Assembly: GCA_016858145.1 (NCBI GenBank)
Contig: JAEHOE010000146.1
Location: 124,001-188,000, forward strand
DNA length: 64,000 bases
Source: Edaphochlamys debaryana
Lineage: Eukaryota > Chlorophyta > Chlorophyceae > Chlamydomonadales
Reading direction: 5' to 3'
The notes under the pieces are model-generated. The model searched no databases and had not been told where the DNA came from. It worked only from the letters and a program-made list of their open reading frames with translations. The position numbers and the translations under genes are program-made. Position 1 is the first letter of the stretch. Every line of letters starts with the position of its first letter. Positions 32,390 to 44,321 of this stretch are shown here, in pieces.

Positions 32390-35300
32390 ATGGCACATAA
32401 CGTAGCGGATCTGCTGGTCGTGGGCGGTGGCCCTTCGGGTCTGCTGGTGGCTTCCGCCTGTCGGGCAGCCGGCTTCAGCGTCACAATTCTGGAGCAGGCG
32501 CCATCGGTCGGAGGCTGGACTTACAAGGGAGACGCCGCTTCTCTTGCTGGTAGGCCTGCTCGCAGTCAGGCCAACCCACGCAAAGCATCCATCATCGACG
32601 CCGCGGCCGTTCACATCGCTGTCGCGCAGGCCCCGCCGACACGCTCCTGCTAGGCGATGAGGATTTTGCGGCGGCGTTGCCTCCGCGGCCAACGGTATGT
32701 GCACATGTGGGGGCCACGGGGGCAGTGGTCGCGCCTCTGGGACTTCTCGGCTGACATGCGGGGACATCCCACAGCACGACCGGTCATTCGCTCCAGCAGT
32801 CCAAACCTGGCTTACTTGCATTCAAAGCTAACACGCACGGAATCCTCTCTGACGCGGAGCCCGGGCTGTATGTCCCCGCAGATCCAGGACACGCGTCTGC
32901 ACCTGGCGGCCTACGCTGCTTTCCACAACGTCACCAGCTCCGTGCGCGCCAACTGCCGCCTCGTGAGCCTGGAAAGGCTGGAGCCCGCAAGGGGCGGTGC
33001 ACAAGCGGAGGCCACTGCGATGGGCAGGCAGTGGCGGCTTGTGTTCGAGGACTCGTCGCCTGGCCAGGGCGGCAGCGCACAGCAGGCAGCGAGGTACGCC
33101 CTAACGGCGGACTTTGTCATCCTGGCGACCGGACAGCCGCAACCGCCGAAGGACCCGGCAGAGCTGCTGCCGCCAGCGCAGGTGGGCCGCAGGACGTAGC
33201 GTATCCCCTGGTCAAAGGTTGACATGCGCACAGGGGGGTCATTAGAGGACGTTGGCGTTGACCCGTAGGCCGTAGCCTGCCGTAGTCCATAACCCTCAGC
33301 CTGCGCTCTGCCTTCCCGCGTGCAGGCAGCCCTCATCCCGCCCGGATGCCGGCTGGTGCACGCAAGCGCAGCCACAACGGCGGAGCTGGAGGCGGCGGGC
33401 GGGGCATGGGTGGTCGGAGACGGTAAGAGAAAGCTTACGAACGAGAGTTGTGTGCGCATAACGGCATAAGCACATGCTGTGGCGAAGGCCCCAACTGACC
33501 GCCTCACCCACGGACCTGCAGGGGATACGGCGGTGGATGCGGCGTCCGCTGCGGCACTGCTGATGAATGGCCGAGGGGTCCGGCTGCTGAAGACCGGGCC
33601 GGTGAGCTTGGGTGCGAGGCGGTCAGGCAGGGAAGGTCCAAAGGGAAATGGAGTGGAGCCACAACCTTGCCGGTACAGTACCTGCCGCAAGAGGCTTGTC
33701 TGCCGCTCTGTGTAGTTGGGATCTCAACTTAGGACCTAGCGGCTCGTATGGGTTGGATGCGCCATGTAGTATCTGCAACCTTGTCGTTACCTTCCCTCAG
33801 GCTGGTGTTTGCGTGGTCGATGGCATCAACCTGCTGGACTCGGCTCGCCGGCGGGCGCTGGGGGCCGCAATGCAGCCGCACCCCGCCCTACCGGCACCCT
33901 CCGCCGTTGGCCGGACCTTGCGTGCCCCCACGAAGCGCCGGTTCTGGGCGCACCTGGGGAGCAAGGTCAAGGCGGCCCTGAGCCCCAAAGGAGGGAAGAG
34001 CGGCAAGGCTGCCGGGGGCTCTCCTGGCCTCTCCAATGCCGCTTCGCAGCCGGAGCCGCCAGCGCTCGCGCTTCCGCCCACGGCCTCCACCAACAGTGGG
34101 GCTGACGGCGGCAGCGCGCCGCAGCTGGTCGTCTGGGCCCCGAGCTTGGAAGACCCCCGAGTGCTCCCTTTCCTGGGTCCCAGCCTACGTGCCGCGCTGC
34201 TGCGGCCACCAGGCGTGGAGGGCTCCGCCGGCGGTAGCGGTGCGCACGCGTGCCTCTATCGCGGCATGCTGCACCCCGACGTGCCGGGCCTTGCGTTTGT
34301 GGGCCTCGAGGCCCACGCCGGCACCAGCCTGCTGCTTCACCAGCTGCAGGCGCGCTGGCTCGTGAGCTATCTCACCACGGCCCTGCCGCCTCCCTCTCAC
34401 GAGGCCATGCGGGCTGATCTGGCCCGGCAGCGGGCCTGGCGCGCGGCCGCCCTGGCCGTGCCGTACATGTCCCGGCACGGCTCTCTGGCGGCGGCGGGGG
34501 AGCGGGGCTACGCTGCGCAGCTGCTGTCAGACCTGGAGGGCCTGGTGGCGCTCAGGCGGGAGGGAGGGCACCGTGCGGCAGCGGCCATGGCCGACGGCGC
34601 GGGCCACTTCGAGGCAGTGACGGTCAGGCGCCGGCCGTCGGCGGTATCGGCCATGGGTGCAGCTGAGCACCACAGCTTCAGCACCCGCCGCTTCTCTGAC
34701 CGCCTGATCGGGGCCGGGAGCAACGGCCCGCAGCGGCGCGCTTCGACCTTCCTCACAGGAGACGCGCCTGCTTCGCCTCGGTTGGGTGCGGACAAGAGCA
34801 GCTACGGCACGCGCCTCGTCCTGTCGGTGACCTCCCAGCCCTTTGCGCCCTACCTGGAGCAGAAGCTGCGCAGGGCTGGGCCCCGCCGCGCCACAACAAC
34901 CTCGCTGCTCTACTCACAGCCCACGTCCGCCGACGGCAGCCCGTCGGTCCTGATGCCCCTCGGCGGCCCCGCATCCCCGGGCAGCTACAGCGCGGTCGGT
35001 TTGGGATTGTTCCAGAGGCACAGCTCGACTTCCGTGGACCAGTCCCCCCAGCAACGCCAAGCGTCGTCCGCGCTCGGCGGCTTCGGTGGCGGCTCTAAGC
35101 GCCGCTTTGGCACAGGTGTTGGCGGCAGCGGCAGCCACAGCCGCGGCAACAGCAACAGCGGCCGCCAGTCGCTCTCTGGCCGCCGTGAGTCCGACCTGTC
35201 CGCCCAGCTGCACCACCTGTCCTCGCGCACTGGAGTGGACATGGCTGTGCTCGCAGACCTCCTCACGGACGACGGAGCGGGCGGGGGCGGGCTCGGTGGC

Positions 35301-36890
35301 GGCGGAGGGCCGCCGTCGCGGCGACAAAGCGCCAGCGGCCGGCCGCCGGGGCCCCCGCGGCCTACGCTTGCAATGATGCGGCCGCCTGAGGAGCTTACCA
35401 GGCCACTGGACCCCGTGCTGAGCGTGGGGTCAATGGTGGAGTGCAGCCAGGAGCTGGCGGCGGCCGCCATGGCCGCGGCCGCCGCCGCCGCCAGCGTCGT
35501 AAGAGTTACCATCATGTACGACACACGCGGCCCTGGCGGCGAGCCCACGTGCGACGACTCGCTGACAGGCCCAGTCGAGGGACTGTTGGGCTCCAGCTTG
35601 GAGTCAGACCCGGAGGCCGTGGAGGCTGCACCGGGGCACCAGCTGCCGCGGAGCTCTCGCTCCGGCCGGCCCATTGGCGCGGAGGCTGTGGCGACAACGC
35701 AGGCAGTCCCGAATTCACCCTTGGAGGAGCTCAAGACTGGCGCGCTGCTGTTCGGGGCCAGCAGCGGCAAGCGGTACACCTTCACTGCGGGTGGCCTGGT
35801 CAGCGAACCCAGCGAGGGTGGAGGGCCGGCGGAGCCGCGGCTCGCGGCGTGGCGGGGGCCCTCAGGCGCGACTTCGCCGACGTCGGACCCCGCCCGCTGG
35901 CACGAGGCCGCGTCCGCCGCCGCCGCCGCCGCCGCCGTTGCTTCGAGTGCTTCTCCGCCGCCGTCGACGCCCGCGGGTTCCTATGTGCAGCAGCGTTCCA
36001 GCACGTTTGGCCCCTCTGGCTGCGTCGAGTATTCCAGCAAAACCGAGCTTGACGACAGCGACGCTGAGGGTTTTAATCAGAGCGGCAGCGGCAGCGCTTG
36101 GTGGCGCCAGCCCACCGGCCAGCTCAACTACCGCCCCTTCTGCGCAGATAGGTGGTCCCGGTCGGGCGCCGTTCCCAACACCGGCGCCAAGGGCGACAGC
36201 GGCATGCACGGCGGACGCGCGCCTTTCAACGCCCGGGCGTCCTCCGCCCAGCCGCCAGCGCAGAGCCAAGTGGCGGCAGGCAAGCACGCCTTCCTGATCT
36301 CCAATCAATACTACGAGCCGGCAGCGACCCCCACGCCATTCGCTGGCGATGTCACACCGGAGCATATGTCGCCTACGGTGCCGCTCGGCAGCTCGCCGAC
36401 GGGCGGCCTGCGGGGTCCCGTCATCGTCGCCCCTTGGGCCTACCAGCCGCAGTCACCTCGGACGGGCGCCTCGCAGCGGTCCGGGAAGGCCCTCCAGTCG
36501 CTTGCCGCCGCCGCCGGGGCGGCCGCGTCGCCGCGTACTGGCTCGCCGCTGCTACCGCCCAGCCCCAACGCCGCCGGAACGGCCGGCGGCTCATCGTTGT
36601 TCCTTGCCTGCCGTGCCCAGGCATTGTCAGGAACGCCCGAGTCGCCGGGCTCGAGGCCAGGCCCACGCCATCGCGTGTCTGCGGGTGGCAAGCCAGCGGT
36701 GGGGCCGCCGAGGCGCCGCCACACGTCGTCCTGCCTCTACCCGCACAAGGGCAGCGCGGTCCCTGCTGCGGGCGCCGTCCTCGCTGCGGCCGGTGACGCC
36801 ATTGAGGCTGCGATGGCGGCTACGGCCAACTTCACCAATGCCCGCCGCGTGGCGTCGCCGCGAGTCGGTGCGCCGGAGTTGCAGCGCTAG
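32390..36890 (+). CDS. Flavin-dependent monooxygenase-like protein with long C-terminal tail, copy A
   Basis: Exons: 32390-32549, 32630-32694, 32882-33181, 33326-33422, 33522-33601, 33801-36890, giving 1,263 aa. An FAD-binding Rossmann motif lies at the start (VVGGGPSGLL, residues 10-19) with LEQAPSVGGW after it. ADFVILATGQPQPP matches the second FAD/NADP motif, and WVVGDGGDTAVDAA (about 203-216) looks like the NADPH site. The FMO-like end LYRGMLHPDVPGLAFVGLEA...LLHQLQARWLVSYL is in the last exon. Reactions of this class are NADPH/O2-dependent oxygenations of N, S or C centres; the substrate is unknown. I do not find the usual FxGxxxHxxx(Y/F) fingerprint, so true FMO activity is uncertain. 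After the fold come about 700 residues of Ser/Gly/Ala/Pro-rich tail with islands shared with copy B. No signal peptide or clear membrane segment. Confidence 0.82.
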
Positions 36891-39842
36891 CGGGCGCGCT
36901 AGCGGGCCCCGGCTTGGGGGCGGGCATTGGGCGCGGCTGTTAGTGAAGCACCAGGGGCGCCGCGTTTAGTGCTCATTGGGATGAAAGCTTTTGCGTCCAA
37001 GATACCTGTGCAGCATTCCCTGCGCGCAATTCGTGCGGGGGGCTGGCGTGTTCTGAGCTTTCACTGATCCTCCCACCTGGGCGGCATGTCCGGCTCGCCT
37101 GGGGTTGGAGTGTACGTACCTCATTTTGCTCGCCCGCCGCTCTCTGAGGGGGCGTTCGGAGTCAGCTGTTCTAAAGAGCTTGCGCGTGGCATCGTTCTGA
37201 AGGGAGGGAGGACTATGTGAGAGAGGCGTGTTCTGAAGACGTTTGTGCTATGGGCCACATTGCTTAGGCGTCTAGGAATGCACCAAGGAATGCGTCATAC
37301 TCTGCGCTAGGTGTTCGTTGCCTGCAGTGCATTGCCGAAAACCTATAGCATTCTTCGCTCGTCTTCTTGTCCATCCAACGGCCGATATTAGGGGCTGGCA
37401 GATGCCAACGGGGTCGACGGCACTTTGCTTATGCATGAGATGGCTATACTTTGCTAGATGCATGCGCCAAGCCACCCGCTCAGCGTATGTGCATCAATCG
37501 TGCCTCAACAAACAAGGATGCGTTAAGCCTCAAGAAATCCTTTCTGCTGCTCGTGGCCACGCTTCTTTAGGTGTGGGTGCAGTGATCAAGTATCTAGGAG
37601 ACAATCTTTCCCGGGGGGTGCCGGTCTCCTCCGATGGGGGCACCGGCAGGGCGCTGCTGTACGTGTGCGTCTGCGAAAGCGTGTGTGTTCGTCTTGGGAA
37701 GGGCAGGTGTGGGGCTGGTACAAGGGCGCAGGTGGCTGTGCGCCTGTGAGGTTCCTGTTTGGGGGCTGAGCCCCCGCCGTCAGGCTCTGCGGGGGGCGAG
37801 CTGGTGGTGGAGAGGGCTTGAGGGCTCCACGGAGCCAGAACCGAACACTGGACCCCCTGAGGGGATCACGTGGCTCGGCCCTTTTCCTGCCTTCGGGCAA
37901 GAAGTTTACAGTTGGGTTTGGGTAGCAGCACTTGTGTTTCGCCATTCCCATGACATATTTGGGTGGCGGGCGTACGCCGCAAGACACCCGCGTGTCCCCG
38001 TCCTTACTTGTGCCCTGTCTTAGCCGGGCCTTAGTCCCCACCCAAAGCAGTCGAGTGGAAACGCTCATGTCTGCGGGTGCGTCCAACACTGTCCCCTTTC
38101 CTTTCCTAAGACCCCCCCCCCCGGCACAATGCGGGGTAATCATATGACGTAGTGGCAAGTAGCTTACGAAGCGCTGTTTTGCTTTTGAGTCTGTTGGTGG
38201 AGGCCAGCAACGTGCCGCTGGAGTCGTGGCTGGGTTTGGGGTAGTGCCGTGGTGCTGGACCGTTCTTTCTGGTATGTGCAGCACGCACAGACGCTCCCTG
38301 TTGGGGTGCAGTCACCTTCCTTGTGTCTTGTCCTTTTCGGGCTGAGCCTCCGCCCATCGCAAAGTGGGTTGATTGTGGGGTGTGTCACAAAGCACGTAGC
38401 TAACAACGGGCAAGCTTAATCGCAAGCTCTCCAGTCTCCCGCCTTGCGGGGCGGTACACAATAATATGTATGCATCTTTACTACAAGTAACGGCCCACGT
38501 AGCCTGGTCCGGCGGCCTTACGGGGAGTGTGCCAACCTAGTGCCGGGCGTACGCCCTGTCGTTTGCTGTCTAGCCGGGGTTGGGTTTGAGCGCTAAGTAG
38601 GGAGGGGAGGGGAAGGGCCCAGTGCCTGGTCGTGGCGTGGGTCAATCCCATCGGGGTTCAAGGCAAGGATGCGAGCAAACCAGCACAAGTTGTTGCCGAG
38701 TGTGTTTCAGGTTGGTTCACGGGAAGGGTTGGGGGGGACGCGGGCGGGGTTAACGTTATGACCGCCACTCACTCATGGCTTCCTTGCACGACCACTATTT
38801 CGACTTGCGCAGCGTGGCTTGCGTCCTGACCATGAGGGGACCGGGGCAGGTCATGCTTCGTTCGGCTCTTTCTTCCCAGTGAGGGGGGCTCATACGAGTG
38901 CGCACATTAGGGCGGGCTTTCTGTTTCTTGCTCATCATAAGGGCGTGTTGCTTGGAGTTGGGCGTATAACAGCCACGTGCCTTATCATATGGGCCCAGGG
39001 CTGGGTTATTCCGGACTCCGCAACAGGAAGCAAGGCTGGACGGTGTCGCAAGCGGGCCTGCGTTGGTGACAACAGGCGTGCGGTGTTGCGCTGTGCTCTG
39101 GTCCTGAACGTATCCTGGCGCGGCCATCCATCCCATCCGGCGGCGGCCATTTCGAATTGTAACATACAAAACTGCCAGGTGCCGTTTACCCTCCCTGCAA
39201 AACTGACCTGGGGCATCCAGCTGTGCCTGCTTGTCCGTCTGGACGCCTCCACGCTCAGGAGGGCGTCCAGGGGCCTGCCTAGCCCCTCGGCTCGATGTGT
39301 GCGGCCTCGGCCGTGTCAGACCGGTCAGCAGGAGGCCGCACAGGGCTCGGCAAACCCAAGGTGCTGCCGCAGTTTGCTATGCACTTAGCTGCGAACAGTA
39401 GTGTGCCAAGACTCGGACGCACTCGGACTCCGACTCAGTAGTGTGCCTCGGAGGCACAGGCCCCAAGCAGAGAGGGGCGCGGGATTTAAGGCGCCACTGG
39501 TTAAAACGTCCCCTGTCGGCCCGTGCACGGTGTGCTACCTGCAGCCTGCGGAGGCACTACCAAGCCAATGGCACACGCGAAGCGCCAAGACCGGTCCCGG
39601 GCCGACTTCACTTGCTCGGCCGCCGGGGTACGGCTCGCGGTCAGACTGGATGCTTGTTGCCGCGATGTTGGCATCGCCACTCCGACTTCACTCACAGTAA
39701 ACCCTCACCGGCCTTGCCCTGCAAAATGGGGTTGAGGCGGTTCGCGCCTTGCCCTACGTCCTAACCAAACCGGCGTAGGCCGAGAAGTTTGCGGACGAGC
39801 TTGGACTGGCTCCTGCAACACTGCCCGACATTGCAAAGTCTC
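36891..39842. other. Intergenic gap between FMO copies
   Basis: Nearly 3 kb with no supported exon. It has a C-run at 38109-38121 and lower GC than the genes. Open frames are short, overlapping and without recognisable content. No transposon protein fragment was seen. Confidence 0.5.
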
Positions 39843-42800
39843 ATGAGCCATATAGAAGAGGTCGTGATTGTGGGCAGCGGCCCTTCGGGCCTCGTCTGCG
39901 CATCGGCGCTGCTGGCCGCGGGCTTCAGCGTAACTCTGCTGGAACAGGGATTATATGCCGGAGGCTGGGCTTGCAACGAAGATCCCACTGCGCCCGCGGG
40001 TGAGGCTGCTTGGGAAGAAAGCCGCACAATCGGGCATCGTTGCCTTCGCGTAACCCCCAGAGCCCCCGCGCAGGCTGCACTGAGGCACTCCAGCTTTACG
40101 ATGGGGCTTTCAAGGTGGTCTTACCTGCAGAGCCAACGGTGGGAGGGGCAACGGGCACGAACAGCGGGAACAGAGTTCACACCGAGATGCCCTCTCAACT
40201 TCTCGCACCGTACGTGCACCGGCTACGCCCTGCTGCACACGTACTCTGGCGCCTCCTGGCCCCAAAGCACTACTCCTTATTGCAGTGACCATGTTTCAAT
40301 CCGCTAGAGCTTCACACCGCCAAGTCAGCCTTGCACGTGTCGATCCCCTCCCTCTGCGTGCCTGGCCCTCATCACGCACCCCTATCGCGTATCGCCCCCC
40401 GCACGCAGGTCCAGGACGCGCGTCTGCACCTGGCGGCCTACGCTGCTTTCCACAACGTCACCAGCTCCGTGCGATCCAACTGCCGCCTCATGAGCCTGGA
40501 GCGGCTGGAGCCTGCAAGGGGCGATGCATACGCAGAGCCCAGTGCAGCGGGCGGCAAGTGGCGGCTCGTGTTCGAGGACTCCTCCCCTGGCCAGGGCGGC
40601 AGCGCACAGCAGCAGGGCCCGGGCGCGAGGTACGCCCTTACGGCGGACTTTGTCATCCTGGCGACCGGCCAGCCGCAGCCGTCGCAGAACCCGGCAGAGC
40701 TCCTGCCGCCAGCGCAGGTGCGCCCCTGACATCCCCCTGGGAACGTGCTCGCACGGATAGATGCATGGTCTGTCCCCCCCCATGGTCCGTGCCAGATATA
40801 ATCCGTAGCCCGCCCTCTGCCTCCCCGCATGCAGGCAGCCCTCATCCCCCCAGGATGCCGGCTGATGCACGCCAGCGCAGCCACAGCGGCGGAGGTCGAG
40901 GCGGCGGGCGGGGCCTGGGTGGTCGGCGACGGTAAGAGAAGGGATGCACATGCGAGTTGCGCCTTAAGCCGGGAGCACCCTGTTGACCGCCTTAACCACG
41001 GACCTGCAGGCGAGGCGGCGGTGGATGCGGCGTCCGCTGCGGCGCTACTGAGGAAGGGCCGCGGCGTGCGGCTCCTGAAGACCGGGCCGGTGAGCTTGCT
41101 CTCGAGGCTGTCAGGCAGGGAAGGTCCCACGGCAAACTGATTGTGACACCCGGTGTCACATCCGCGCCCGCACCGCCCCGCAGGCCGGTGTCTGCGAGGT
41201 CGATGGACCCAGCCTTCTGGACTCGGCACGCCGGCGGGCGCTGGGGGCCGCAATGCAGCCGCATCCCTCCCTGCCGGTGCCCTCGAACGTTGACCGGGCC
41301 CTCCGAGCCCCCACCAAGCGCCGCTTCTGGGCGCACCTAGGGAGCAAGGTGAAGGCGGCCCTGAGCCCCAAAGGAGGGAAGAGCAGAGAGGCTGCTTGGG
41401 GCACCCCTGGCCTCTCCAATGCCGCCTTGCAGCCGGAGCCGCCGCTAGCACTCGTGCATCCGACTTCGGCCTCCACCGGGGCCACCGGGGCTGACGGCGG
41501 CGGTGCACCGGGGCTGGTCGTCTGGGCCCCGAGCTTGGAGGACCCCCGAGTGCTCCCTTTCCTGGGTCCCAGCCTACGTGCCGCGCTGCTGCGGCCACCA
41601 GGCGTGGAGGGCTCCGCCGGCGGTAGCGGTGCGCACGCGTGCCTCTATCGCGGCATGCTGCACCCCGACGTGCCGGGCCTTGCGTTTGTGGGCCTCGAGG
41701 CCCACGCCGGCACCAGCCTGCTGCTTCACCAGCTGCAGGCGCGCTGGCTCGTCAGCTACCTCACAGCTGCCCTGCCGGCTCCGTCGCTAGAGGCCATGCG
41801 GGCTGATCTGGCCCGGCAGCGGGCCTGGCGCGCCGCCGCCCTCACCGTGCCGTACATGTCCCGGGGCGGCTCTCTGGCGGCGGCGGGGGAGCGGGGCTAT
41901 GCTGCGCAGCTTCTGGTTGACTTGGAGGGCCTGGTGGCGCTCAGGAGGGAGGGAGGGCGAAGGGCCGCGGGATCCGCGGATCTCAGTCGATCCGCGGATG
42001 TCAAGGCAGGAGCCACGGAGGCGCTAGTTGAGCTTCCGGTTGCGCCTGACGTGTCCCTGACCAACACCGGCGTAGAGCTGAGGGGCAGCCCCAGCTCCGG
42101 CGTCAGTCGCTTCAAGCGCCTGAGCGAGAGGGTCATCGGGGGCGGCGGCAGCGGCACCGGCAGTGGCGGCGACTTCAGCCCGCAGCGCCGGGCGTCCGCT
42201 GCCTTTGACGGCCCCACAGCGTCCCCTCTGCGAGGCCAGAGCAGCAGCTCTCGCCTGGTCCTGTCGGTGGCCTCCCCGCCCCTGGCTCCCTACCTGCAAG
42301 AGAAGCTCCGCCGCGCCGTCACCACCACGCAGCTCCCCGCTGGCCCCACCTCAGCCGCCAGCACGCCAAGTGCTTCCGTGCGCGGCGGCTCCGCCTTTCC
42401 GAACCCACGCGGCATCAAGGCCACAGACTCCTTCAAGCGGAACGCCTCCCTCGACCTCTGCCCGCGGCAGCATTCCACGGCCTCCGTACTCGGCCGCCTG
42501 GGAGGCAGCTCCAAGCGGCGCTTTGGCACGGGCCACGGCAGTGGCAACGGCGGCGGCAACAGCCGCGGCAACAGCAACAGCGGCTGCAAGTCGCCCGCCG
42601 GCCGCCGCGAGTCCGACCTGTCCGCCCAGCTGCACCACCTGTCCTCGCGTACCGGAGTGGACATGGCTGTGCTCGCCGACCTCCTCACGGACGACGGAGC
42701 GGGCGGGGGCGGGCTCGGTGGCGGGGGCAGAGGCGGGGGCGGGGGAGCATTGGCGCAGCAGCACAGCGGCACAGGCAAGGCCGCGGGGTCCACGTGCCTG

Positions 42801-44321
42801 CTTCGTGAAGGCAGCTCCTCGCGGGCATCGCGCCCAAGCAACGGTAGCGGCGTGCGACCGTCTGCACTGCCGCGGCCCACCCTGGCGGCGCCCACAGCCG
42901 CGCCGGGCCAGGCCCTGGACCCAGTGCTGAGCGTGGGCTCGGACATGGAGTACAGCTGTGAGCAGGCGGCGGCGGCAGCCATGGCTGCGGCCGCCGCAGC
43001 CGCCAGCGTCGTGAGCGTTACGGAGGCGGCGGCGGCGCATGCAGGAGCTGACGCTCTAGACGGCCACGCGCGTGACTCTGGCTCCGCCGCCAACGTGCTG
43101 TCGGAGGGCCTGGCGTCTCCGTTCGTGGCGCTAGGCTTGTGTGCTGTCGCGGCGGGCTGTGGGCAGCTGTTCGGGGCCAGCAGCGGCAAGCGCTACTCCT
43201 TCACTGCAGGTGGCGGCCTGGTGGGCGAACCCAGCAACGGCTCGAGCAGCGGGCCGTCGGAGCGAGGGGCGGCGGCCCGGCGGGGCTCTGCCCTTGCAGT
43301 TGTGGAGGAGCGGGGCACCTCGGCCTGCCTCGACGCAGCGTCAGAGGCTGCTGCCGCCGCCTCCGCTGCCGCCGCCACCGCCGCGGCAGGATGCGCCCCT
43401 TCCCCTGTCCCTTTCCCTGCCCCTCCGCGGCCGCGCTCGACCCGAGTTCCCGGACCCGACATGCTGCGCCACTCCAGCACGCGCGGCCCGTCGGGCTGCG
43501 GTGAGCCCCACAGCGAGGCCGAGCTCGACAGCGACGACGAGGGCAGCCGCCGCGACGACAGCAGCACCGACCGGTACTACTGGCGGCGCCTGGCTGCGAG
43601 CCGGCGCAGCCAGGAGCGCATCGGGGACGCCCCGGTGGGCGGCCCCGGCGGCTCCGAAGGAGCGGCTGGTGGAAGGCCTGCGCAATCCTCGTTCAAGGGC
43701 CAGCTGGCGGCGCTGCGGCATGCGCTGCTGGGGAGCCAGGGCGGGGACCGGGACAGCGCTCGCCGCCACGGGAGTCCTGCAGTTGAAGCCCGTCCGCACA
43801 GTCAGGGGCCCGCTCCAAGCGCGCCCACGATTGTTGCGCTGGCATGTGCGGCCGTCATCGCCGAGCCCGATGCTGCCGAGCAGGGGCAGGGCCGGTTGGC
43901 GGAAACGGCGACCGGGTCAGCAGGGCGCTCCCCAGTGCATACGGCAGTCGTAAGTGCCGCGGCGGTGTCCCCAGCGGGCTCGCCGCGCCGGACGCCCAGC
44001 CGTGCCGCCCTCGCCCTCGCCTCGGCCTCCGCCTATCCAGCCTACAACGCCTCAGCCGCTTCGGACTGGCAAGCCGGCAGCCCAGGCCGCTGGCGCAGCC
44101 CCCGCGTCTCCGCCGGGGGCAGCCCAGCAGTGGACTCACCTCGGCGCCGCCACACGTCGTCCTGCCTCTACCCCCGCATGGGTGGTGCGGCCCCCGGCTT
44201 GGCTGCAGGCGGCGTCGCGGCAGCGGATGCGCTCTCCGTCGCCATGGCCCTCACAGCCACAAGCTCGAGCGCGCGCCGCATTGGCGGGTCGCGCCGGGTG
44301 GCGCCTGACATGCAGGACTAG
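39843..44321 (+). CDS. Flavin-dependent monooxygenase-like protein with long C-terminal tail, copy B
   Basis: Exons: 39843-39999, 40074-40138, 40409-40717, 40835-40931, 41010-41089, 41184-44321, giving 1,281 aa. Exon order and phases equal copy A. Motifs: VIVGSGPSGLV at the start, LEQGLYAGGW, ADFVILATGQPQPS, then WVVGDGGEAAVDAA and the LYRGMLHPDVPGLAFVGLEA block. The ATG at 39843 is the first ATG of the frame and places the GxGxxG motif 10 residues in, as in copy A. The tail is low-complexity but keeps the same islands as copy A (RRESDLSAQLHHLSSRTGV, LFGASSGKRY, PRRRHTSSCLYP). The acidic segment AELDSDDEGSRRDDSS is stronger than in copy A. Same caution about the missing FMO fingerprint. Confidence 0.82.
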
